A stretch of DNA of 64,000 nucleotides from Bin87 sp026710825 (lineage in GTDB: Bacteria; Chloroflexota; Dehalococcoidia; Lucifugimonadales; UBA3495). Below, one piece after another: positions 16,196 through 22,787 of the stretch. A model generated the notes under the pieces. It searched no databases and was not told the origin of the DNA. It worked only from the letters and a program-made list of their open reading frames with translations. A program made the translations under genes and the position numbers. How positions within the stretch are numbered: position 1 is the first letter of the stretch; every line of letters begins with the position of its first letter. Location: assembly GCA_965232815.1 (NCBI GenBank), contig OZ247427.1, forward strand, positions 744,001 to 808,000, read 5' to 3'.

Positions 16196-17083
16196 TTACA
16201 CCGCCACCGCATCCTCGTAGGAAACGTGCCCCACCTGGTCCTGGGGGAATATCTTCCAGTCCAGCATCCACCGGTGCGTCCGCTCGAACATCTCCCGGGT
16301 GTAGGTCTCGAACACGATCCGTTCGCCCGTGCCGGCCTTCCTGTAGTCAAACATGGAGTGGTACTGCTCGGGTAGTTCCTTGAGGAAGTAGTGCTGGTAC
16401 TTTTCCTTAGCCGTGTCGATCTCGACCTGAGCCCGTTGCAGCGCGCGGAAGTACGCCCGGATCTGGTCGTTGGAGGCATCGCCGTTGATCAGGAACCCGA
16501 TCATGAAGCTGGTTTCCAGGATCTTGCGGAAACCCTGCTGCTCCAGCACATAGCCGGGCGCGCCGAAGACGTTGGCGGCCTCCACTCGCCGGTCCAGCGC
16601 CAACTGCATTCGCTCCCGGGGGTTGCCCACAAACTGGAGGTTGATCTGCTCGGGAGACAGGACGCTTTGCAACGCCTGCAACCCGGAGAAGTGACTGCCC
16701 GAGTGGAACCCGACGGCCACTCCCACACCGGCCAAATCCTCTGGATCCCGGAGCGGCGATTCAGGCGCGACCCAGATGGCGCTGGGCGTGATCGAGTACG
16801 CATGGCCCCACATCCGTCCGTGCGCCGCGCTGGCCGCCATGGTTACCGCCCAATGGCACGCCGAACTGACCTCGCAGGCACGGCCCGCCTCCATGGACTC
16901 GAATGCGCCGCGCTTGATCTCGGTGGGCGCGCCTTCAGCCGAGTCCACCGAGGGGTTGAGCGCCCCGCCCAGCGCGTTGGACGGCACGAACTCATAGTCC
17001 AATCCCTCCTCGCCAAAGAAGCCCTTCTCTTCGGCAACCCACTCCTGCAGCCTTCCGTGGGGAACGATACGGAATTTGGACAT
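16196..17083 (-). CDS. NMT1/THI5-like binding-protein-fold protein
   Basis: Encodes 295 residues related to the SsuA/THI5/NMT1 group. Visible parts are FRIVPHGRLQEWVAEEKGFF, a typical first strand and helix, APTEIKRGAFESMEAGRACE, DPEDLAGVGVAVGFHSGSHF and EAANVFGAPGYVLEQQGFRK. There is no signal peptide or lipobox, so it either works in the cytosol or depends on non-classical export. The family includes pyrimidine-precursor synthases and sulfonate or nitrile receptors. A good GGAGG site precedes the ATG at 17083, whose family-like N-terminus MSKFRIVPHG favours it over a start at 17128. Its divergent neighbour is an LLM oxidoreductase. Confidence 0.82.
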   Translation of the reverse strand: MSKFRIVPHGRLQEWVAEEKGFFGEEGLDYEFVPSNALGGALNPSVDSAEGAPTEIKRGAFESMEAGRACEVSSACHWAVTMAASAAHGRMWGHAYSITPSAIWVAPESPLRDPEDLAGVGVAVGFHSGSHFSGLQALQSVLSPEQINLQFVGNPRERMQLALDRRVEAANVFGAPGYVLEQQGFRKILETSFMIGFLINGDASNDQIRAYFRALQRAQVEIDTAKEKYQHYFLKELPEQYHSMFDYRKAGTGERIVFETYTREMFERTHRWMLDWKIFPQDQVGHVSYEDAVAV

Positions 17084-17202
17084 TGCGGGCCTCCAGATCG
17101 ACGGTTTCGTGCCCGCATTGTCCACCATCGCGCCACTTGTATCAACTCACCGTGGACAATATCATTGCAGCCGATTCAACCAACGTCGTAAGGTGCCGAT
17201 TC

Positions 17203-18120
17203 ATGGTCAAGTTTTCCTTCCGTCTCCCCAACGCCGACTACCTCGGTTTCCCGGCCACCACCGATGCCATTCTCCAAACCGCCCTCAAGGCCGAAGAGGC
17301 CGAGTTCGACGCGCTCTTCGTAAATGACCACGTGATTGTGGACGACGGAGCACGCAGCGAGCCCTGGCGTAACGTGTACGACCCCTTCATGACCCTGGCC
17401 TACGTGGCAGCGCGAACCTCGCGGATTCGGTTGGGCACCTCGGTGCTGATCATGCCCTACCGGAACCCCGTCGTAACCGCCAAAATGGTGGCGACCCTGG
17501 ACCAATTGTCCAACGGACGCGCCATCGTCGGCGTGGGATCGGGCTGGAACGAGACCGAGTATGCCGCGCTGGGCGTGCCTCGCAACGAACGTGGCGCGCG
17601 CACCAACGAGTACCTGCGCCTCTGGAAGGCGTGCTGGGAGCCTGACCCAGTGTCCTTCAACGGCCGGTTCTTCTCCTTCGACGGCCTGCACACCAGCCCC
17701 AAGCCGGTGCAGCAGCCCCACCCGCCCATCTGGATCGGCGGGTCCAGCCATGCCTCCCTGCGGCGGGCCGCCCGCTTCGCCGAGGTGTGGCAGCCGACAC
17801 CGACGCCGCTGCCCACCCTGGTCAGCAACTCGCAGTACCTCAACGACGTGTCCGCCGAGATCGGGCGCGAGGAGCCGCCCCGGGTGCGCATGAGTTTCAG
17901 GGTCATCGTCAGCGGCATCACCGGCGTCTCCGCCTCTGGGAGCGACCGTCCGCCGGGTCTGGGCACCCCGGAGCAGATCGCCTCGGACATCAACCGCTAC
18001 CGACAGGAGGCCGGGCTCGAGGAGTTCCAGCTCAACTGCCACGAGTGCGGCAGCGTGCAGCAACTGTTGGACACCATCGACGCGCTGACCCAGGAAATAA
18101 TTCCCAAGGTGGATGCTTAG
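17203..18120 (+). CDS. LLM-class flavin- or F420-dependent oxidoreductase
   Basis: Encodes 305 residues. The N-terminal strand KFSFRLPNADYLGFPATTDA, ALFVNDHVIV, SRIRLGTSVLIMPYRNPVVT, LSNGRAIVGVGSGWNETEY and PPIWIGGSSHASLRRAARFA are classical for the LLM superfamily. The spacing of the last motif and the length are closer to TIGR03619-type F420-dependent enzymes than to FMN monooxygenases, but the cofactor cannot be fixed. The start at 17203 follows AAGG. The next gene, an acyl-CoA-dehydrogenase-like protein, begins two bases after the stop codon, so the two are an operon. A flavin-reducing or desaturating step paired with an oxygenation is plausible. Confidence 0.9.
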   Translation: MVKFSFRLPNADYLGFPATTDAILQTALKAEEAEFDALFVNDHVIVDDGARSEPWRNVYDPFMTLAYVAARTSRIRLGTSVLIMPYRNPVVTAKMVATLDQLSNGRAIVGVGSGWNETEYAALGVPRNERGARTNEYLRLWKACWEPDPVSFNGRFFSFDGLHTSPKPVQQPHPPIWIGGSSHASLRRAARFAEVWQPTPTPLPTLVSNSQYLNDVSAEIGREEPPRVRMSFRVIVSGITGVSASGSDRPPGLGTPEQIASDINRYRQEAGLEEFQLNCHECGSVQQLLDTIDALTQEIIPKVDA

Positions 18121-18122
18121 TC

Positions 18123-19307
18123 ATGGCAACCCTAACGTCGTTCCCCACCGACACCGTCGGGAAACGCCGCGCTCTCATGGACGCGGTGGAAAGCGTGCGC
18201 GCCACGCTGGAAGCGAGCGCCGCAGAGTCCGAAGAGACCGCCACCCTTTCCCGGGCATCTGTTGACGCCCTTTACGACTCAGGACTGCTGCGCCTCAAAC
18301 TCCCTCACGTCCTGGGCGGAGCCGAAGCCGACCCCGTCACTCAACTCGACGTCCTTGAAGCGGTCAGTCGCATCGATCCCGCGGCCGGCTGGTGCCTGAT
18401 GATCGGCGCGGCCAGCCTGGGCGGTTCCGCCGCATTCCTTCCGGATGATGCCATCGACGAGCTTTTCGAGGGCGGGATGCCGCCGCGCACTGCCGGCGCG
18501 TTCGCACCCTACGGCACCGCGATTCCGGTCGACGGCGGGTACCGTGTGAACGGCCGATGGCCCTTTGGCAGCGGAGTTCGACATTCCCAGTGGGTCTCCG
18601 CCGGCGCTCGGATCCCCGCCGGGGAACCCGGCGGACCACTCCAACTCAGAATGGTCATGCCCACGGCCAGCGTGACCATCCACGACAATTGGCAGGTGAT
18701 GGGATTGCGCGGCACCGGCAGTTGCGACTTTTCCGTGGATGACCTGTTCGTCCCCGCGCGGTTCGCCTGGGATATTTCACTGACTGAACCCCGACGAGGC
18801 GGGCCTTTGTATCGCCTGGGTCGACCCGGATTCGTCACCAACGAGCACTCGGCGTTCGCCCTGGGAGTGGGTCGCCGCGCGCTGGATGCCTTTGGTGAGG
18901 TCTCCGCATCCAAGACCCGTGGCTACAATTCCGCCAATCTGCTCGCCCACCGGCCCGTTTTGCAGCGCGCCTTGGGCGAGTCCGACATGCGTTTGCGTGC
19001 CGCCCGGGCGCTCAACGTCGAAATCCTGAGCGATGCCTGGGACGCGGTCTGCGCGGGACACACACCCGAACCGGCCCTCCAAGCCCAGATGCGGGCGGTG
19101 GCCACCCATACCACCGATGTCGCGGCCGACGTCGCCACACAGGCATTCCGCTACGGCGGCGGGTCCGCGCTGTTCACCACCAACATACTGCAACAGTGCC
19201 TCCGCGACATCAACGCCGCGGCGCAGCACCAGATGGTCAGCGACACCGCTTACGAAAACCACGGCCAGTTCCTGCTCGGCCTCCCCGACGCGCGCGTCAT
19301 GGAATGA
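18123..19307 (+). CDS. Acyl-CoA-dehydrogenase-fold flavoprotein
   Basis: Encodes 394 residues. It has the acyl-CoA dehydrogenase arrangement: N-terminal helices (SRASVDALYDSGLLRLKLP), the middle beta domain with GGYRVNGRWPFGSGVRHSQW and IHDNWQVMGLRGTGSCDFSV, then a helical C-terminus with AFRYGGGSALFTTN. The GRWPFGSGxxHxxW pattern and the lack of the catalytic glutamate region of fatty-acid enzymes are typical of the two-component monooxygenase branch (HpaB-, DszC- or HsaA-like). It may thus be an FMN-dependent monooxygenase. It begins two bases after the LLM gene, so coupled expression is near certain. Its stop lies inside a 16-bp tandem repeat. Confidence 0.87.
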   Translation: MATLTSFPTDTVGKRRALMDAVESVRATLEASAAESEETATLSRASVDALYDSGLLRLKLPHVLGGAEADPVTQLDVLEAVSRIDPAAGWCLMIGAASLGGSAAFLPDDAIDELFEGGMPPRTAGAFAPYGTAIPVDGGYRVNGRWPFGSGVRHSQWVSAGARIPAGEPGGPLQLRMVMPTASVTIHDNWQVMGLRGTGSCDFSVDDLFVPARFAWDISLTEPRRGGPLYRLGRPGFVTNEHSAFALGVGRRALDAFGEVSASKTRGYNSANLLAHRPVLQRALGESDMRLRAARALNVEILSDAWDAVCAGHTPEPALQAQMRAVATHTTDVAADVATQAFRYGGGSALFTTNILQQCLRDINAAAQHQMVSDTAYENHGQFLLGLPDARVME

Positions 19308-19398
19308 TGCTGCCGTTGAAGCGTGGCCTCGTTGAGTCGCGCTCGCGTTGAACGGTGCTCCCGTCGAATGATCCTCCCGTTGAACCACACCGCCGTGT
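19303..19398. repeat. Six degenerate 16-bp tandem repeat units
   Basis: Units begin at 19303, 19319, 19335, 19351, 19367 and 19383 without gaps. The consensus is roughly AANNNTGCTCCCGTTG: the first A and the CCGTTG core are best conserved and three bases near the start vary freely. The array begins at the stop codon of the acyl-CoA-dehydrogenase-like gene and ends 14 bases before the galU ATG. The period is close to one and a half helical turns. It is not a CRISPR (units are too short and have no spacers). Confidence 0.8.
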
Positions 19399-19411
19399 TA
19401 TCATCCCGCCG

Positions 19412-20278
19412 ATGCCCGCCGCCATTCGCAAAGCCGTAATCCCCGCCGCCGGCCTCGGGACCCGTTTCCTGCCCGTCACCCGCTCGGTTCCCAAGGAACT
19501 GCTGCCCATCCTGGACCGCCCCATGCTGCAATACGTGGTGGCCGAGGCTGCGGAGGCCGGCATCACCGACGTTATCGTCGTAACGTCTCCCGGCAAGGAG
19601 GGCATTGCCGAGTACTTCCGACCGCGTCCCGACCTTGAGGAACGCCTGGCCGATGACGCGGCGCTGCTGGAAAAGGTGCGGTCCGGCGCAAGGCTTGCCA
19701 ACGTTTCATTCGTCATCCAGGAGGAGCCGCTGGGCCTGGGCCACGCCGTGCTCACCGCCCGCGACGCAGTGGGCGACGAACCCTTCGCCGTCATCCTGCC
19801 GGACGACATCATCGCTCACGATCCGGGAGCATTGTCCCAGATGATGGCAGCCACCCCCGACGATGCGGCATCCGTCGCAGTCGAGCGTGTCCCCTGGGAG
19901 ATAGTGCACAACTACGGCGTCGTCGACACCGAGTCGAGCGATGACAACCTTCACCTGGTGCGCGGCCTCGTTGAAAAGCCGCCGCCCGGCACGGCGCCGT
20001 CCAACCTGTCCATCGTGGGCCGCTACCTGTTGCCCGCAGCCGTTTTCGACTGCCTGGAACGCACTCCGCCCGGCGCCCGCAACGAGATCCAACTCACCGA
20101 CGGTTTGGCCCTGCTGATGGAGGACACGCCGCTCTACGCCTGCGAGTTCGAGGGCATCCGCTACGACGGCGGCAACCCCATGGGCCTGCTGCGCGCATCC
20201 CTGGAGCACGCCCTGCAACGCGACGACACTCGTGAAGCGGCCACCGCGCTCATCAAAGAACTCGCCGCGCAACTGTAA
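19412..20278 (+). CDS. galU: UTP-glucose-1-phosphate uridylyltransferase
   Basis: Encodes 288 residues. It starts KAVIPAAGLGTRFLPVTRSV with the nucleotide-binding loop, followed by PKELLPILDRPMLQYVVAEA and the YFRPRPDLEERL helix. Further motifs are QEEPLGLGHAVLTARDAVGD, the metal-binding FAVILPDDII and VEKPPPG. The enzyme makes UDP-glucose for exopolysaccharide and glycan synthesis. The start at 19412 (MPAAIRK) matches the family; a frame to 19355 would cross the 16-bp repeat array. The ketopantoate reductase-like gene follows after 23 bases and may share its message. Confidence 0.94.
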   Translation: MPAAIRKAVIPAAGLGTRFLPVTRSVPKELLPILDRPMLQYVVAEAAEAGITDVIVVTSPGKEGIAEYFRPRPDLEERLADDAALLEKVRSGARLANVSFVIQEEPLGLGHAVLTARDAVGDEPFAVILPDDIIAHDPGALSQMMAATPDDAASVAVERVPWEIVHNYGVVDTESSDDNLHLVRGLVEKPPPGTAPSNLSIVGRYLLPAAVFDCLERTPPGARNEIQLTDGLALLMEDTPLYACEFEGIRYDGGNPMGLLRASLEHALQRDDTREAATALIKELAAQL

Positions 20279-20301
20279 CCATCTCTTCCAAGGGTTGATC
20301 C

Positions 20302-21231
20302 ATGAAAGTAGCAGTGATGGGAGCCGGCAGCATCGGCGGATACTTCGGCGGGATGCTGGCCCGCGATGGCCACGACGTCACCCTCATCGCCCGCGGTGAG
20401 CATCTGGACACCATTCGTCGCGACGGCCTGAAGATGCAGACCGAGGCCGGCGATTTTGTGGTGCCATGCTCCGCCACCGACAGTCCGGGCGATGTCGGTC
20501 CCGTTGACCTCGCCCTGCTCACCACCAAGACATACCACAACGCCGACGCGGTGCCGGCCATGTCGCCCATGGTTGGGCCGGCCACGGCGGTCCTCTGCTT
20601 GCAGAACGGCATCGATTCGTTCCAGCCGTTGCTGGGCGCGTTCCCAAACGCGGTGGTATTGCCCGGCGCGGCCTACATCGAGGCCGGCCGCCTGGGCCCC
20701 GGGGCCGTCCGGCAAGCCGGCCCAGTTGTTCGCATAGTCACCGGACCCGTCCGCGGCGCTGACCCCGCCCACGGCCGACACGCGCAGGCAATCGCCGAAG
20801 CGTTTCAGGCCGCGGGAGTGCCAGCCGAAGCCTCCGGCGACATCGCGGTGACCCTGTGGACCAAGTTCCTGTTCATTGCCACCATGGCCGGTACCAGTTC
20901 GTTGGCCCGCGAGTACATCAACGACCTGCTGCCTCGCCCCGAGTGGCGCAAGATCATCATCGGCTGCATGGAGGAAATCGAACGAGCCGGGCGCGCTTCC
21001 GGCGTGGACCTGGCGGCGGGCATCGTAACGGACACCCTGATCTACATCGAGTCCGGCGGCGCCGCCATGCGGGCGTCCATGCACGCTGACCTGGTGGCCG
21101 GCCGGCCCATGGAACTAGAAGCCCTGAACGGAGCAGTCGTCCGCGCCGGCGAGACAACCGGAACGCCCACACCCATCAACGACGTGATCTACGCCGCGCT
21201 CAAACCCTACGCGGCCGGCTCTAACACGTAA
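20302..21231 (+). CDS. 2-dehydropantoate 2-reductase family protein
   Basis: Encodes 309 residues. The N-terminus MKVAVMGAGSIGGYFGG is the NADP-binding Rossmann motif, and LLTTKTYHNADA and LCLQNGIDSFQPLLGAFP continue the fold. The catalytic lysine is in LWTKFLF, and the C-terminal domain ends ELEALNGAVVRAGETTGTPT with the asparagine/serine pair used for ketopantoate. PanE reduces ketopantoate to pantoate for coenzyme A. Some paralogs with this fold act on other 2-oxo acids, and no pan genes are adjacent, so I leave the symbol blank. The 23-base spacing from galU suggests cotranscription. Confidence 0.87.
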   Translation: MKVAVMGAGSIGGYFGGMLARDGHDVTLIARGEHLDTIRRDGLKMQTEAGDFVVPCSATDSPGDVGPVDLALLTTKTYHNADAVPAMSPMVGPATAVLCLQNGIDSFQPLLGAFPNAVVLPGAAYIEAGRLGPGAVRQAGPVVRIVTGPVRGADPAHGRHAQAIAEAFQAAGVPAEASGDIAVTLWTKFLFIATMAGTSSLAREYINDLLPRPEWRKIIIGCMEEIERAGRASGVDLAAGIVTDTLIYIESGGAAMRASMHADLVAGRPMELEALNGAVVRAGETTGTPTPINDVIYAALKPYAAGSNT

Positions 21232-21258
21232 CCGCCCGCGCTGCGGACACGCCCAGGG

Positions 21259-22065
21259 CTACAGCGAATAGCTGCGGAATAATTCCCGCGCCGCCAGCTT
21301 GTCGTCCAGCGACCCGAACGCCATTGTGTAGTAGCCGTCGTATCCTGCTGACTCCAGCCGCCGGAATGTGGCGGGAAAATCGATGTTGCCCTGCCCGGGC
21401 AGCATGTGGATTTCCACCTCTCCGGTATTGTCGGCCAGACGCACTTCGCCGATCCGGCTCACGTCCAATGCGTCGATGAAACCACCAATACCTTCAGGGA
21501 CCAGGTTGGCGTGGTTAACGGTGAAAGCCCAGCCGAACCGCTCCGACGCGATGGCATCAAAGAAGTACCGGCACTCCTCAACGGTGTGTCCCAGGTAGTG
21601 GACCTCCGCCGCGTCCGGCTCCCAGTTCAGGTTTTCGAAGAAAAGGCTGACGCCGCTGTTTTCTGCATAATCCGTCGCCCGCAGCAACCGTTCCCTCGCC
21701 GCTTCCATCCGCTCAGGAATCGCAGAGCTGAAGTGCATGCCGGCGTGGACGACCACGCCATGGGCGGTGATCCGACGGGCCAGGTCAATGTTGCCTCGCA
21801 GGTAGGCATCCACGGCGTCGCTGACGTGCGGAGCGAACTCAGCCACGTTGACCGAGGACCCAGTGTGCACCGTGACGGCGATCTCGTTGGCGTCCATGAC
21901 GGTGCGGGCGGCGCGCAGGCGCTCTTGTGGCCAGTTGTCCACCCGGTTGGGACCGGTGTCCGCCGAAAAGTCGAGGTAGTGGAAACCATGCTCGGCGGCG
22001 AAAGCCAGGGAGTCCTCCAGCCTGGTCGCCCCGCCGTCGTAGCCGATCCGTTCGATGAAATCCAT
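21259..22065 (-). CDS. Sugar phosphate isomerase/epimerase-like TIM barrel
   Basis: Encodes 268 residues of the xylose-isomerase-like TIM barrel (AP endonuclease 2 family). Visible are LAFAAEHGFHYLDFSADTG, HGVVVHAGMHFSSAIP, GVSLFFENLNWEPDAAEVHY, GWAFTVNHANLVPEGIGG and RIGEVRLADNTGEVEIHMLP, where the E, H and D residues line the metal site. Members isomerise or epimerise sugars, inositol derivatives or hydroxypyruvate. The ATG at 22065 gives a family-like start; an ATG at 22146 would overlap the upstream hydrolase. It lies nine bases after that gene's stop and is probably in the same operon. Confidence 0.85.
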   Translation of the reverse strand: MDFIERIGYDGGATRLEDSLAFAAEHGFHYLDFSADTGPNRVDNWPQERLRAARTVMDANEIAVTVHTGSSVNVAEFAPHVSDAVDAYLRGNIDLARRITAHGVVVHAGMHFSSAIPERMEAARERLLRATDYAENSGVSLFFENLNWEPDAAEVHYLGHTVEECRYFFDAIASERFGWAFTVNHANLVPEGIGGFIDALDVSRIGEVRLADNTGEVEIHMLPGQGNIDFPATFRRLESAGYDGYYTMAFGSLDDKLAARELFRSYSL

Positions 22066-22073
22066 ATCCGGTG

Positions 22074-22784
22074 TTACACCTCTGCGCCGGCGGTCAACTT
22101 GCCGGGAATCCAATCCCGCAGCAGATCCATCAACTCTATCCGGCACTCGTCCAGGCGATGTTCCGCCCCTTCATAGAGCACCAACTCCCGCGGATCCTTG
22201 GCCCAGTCGTGAATCGCCACCGCACACGAGAATGGCAGCCTGGTATCGGCCTTGCCATGCACCACCAGCAGCGGCGTCGGCGACAGCATGCCCGCGCCCT
22301 GAGCGCCGTAAGTCTGGGGAGACAGGGACACGACGCCCGCCACGTGATCGCTGAACGCGCCCGCAGCTATCACCACCGCTCCGCCGAAAGAATGACCTAC
22401 CACAACCACCGGCCCGTACTCCATGGCTCGCAGAAAGTTGACGCCCGCCAGCAGGTCCAGGGCGCATTCTTGGATCTCATTGGGTTGCCGGTAGTCCATC
22501 CTCAACGAGGTGATCCCGTTGCCGATGAACTCCTCCGACAGATCGGCGTACATGCCACTGGCCGGCCCGCCGAAACCTCCGCGGGCGCCGCACACCCAGA
22601 TCACCGCCCGCTTGGTATCTGGCGCAGCATGGAGAATCGCCCGAATGTCGCCCCGATTAGTGCGTATCACCAGCCCTTCGCCCGCGTCGCCCTCGTGCGG
22701 AGCGCCCACCAGCACTTCTTCAATCGCCATCCCCAGGCGGGATTCGGCGCCGGATGACCCGCCCGCGTCACCTTGGTTCGTCAT
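22074..22784 (-). CDS. Alpha/beta hydrolase with intact triad
   Basis: Encodes 236 residues. It has VVVVGHSFGGAVVIAAG with the nucleophile serine, the acid in PLLVVHGKADTRLP, and the histidine in LYEGAEHRLDE. This full triad is unlike the altered hydrolase at 11466. Sequence style (KRAVIWVCGARGGFGG, GNGITSLRMDYRQP) is close to dienelactone-hydrolase-like and acyl-ester-cleaving members. No signal peptide is visible. It lies directly downstream of the signalling operon on the same strand, with only three bases between the histidine kinase stop and this start, so it may be the last gene of that transcript. Confidence 0.88.
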   Translation of the reverse strand: MTNQGDAGGSSGAESRLGMAIEEVLVGAPHEGDAGEGLVIRTNRGDIRAILHAAPDTKRAVIWVCGARGGFGGPASGMYADLSEEFIGNGITSLRMDYRQPNEIQECALDLLAGVNFLRAMEYGPVVVVGHSFGGAVVIAAGAFSDHVAGVVSLSPQTYGAQGAGMLSPTPLLVVHGKADTRLPFSCAVAIHDWAKDPRELVLYEGAEHRLDECRIELMDLLRDWIPGKLTAGAEV

Positions 22785-22787
22785 GTT

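Noticed and set aside
19303..19398. CRISPR-like array
   Set aside because: The 16-bp units have no spacers and are too short and too degenerate.
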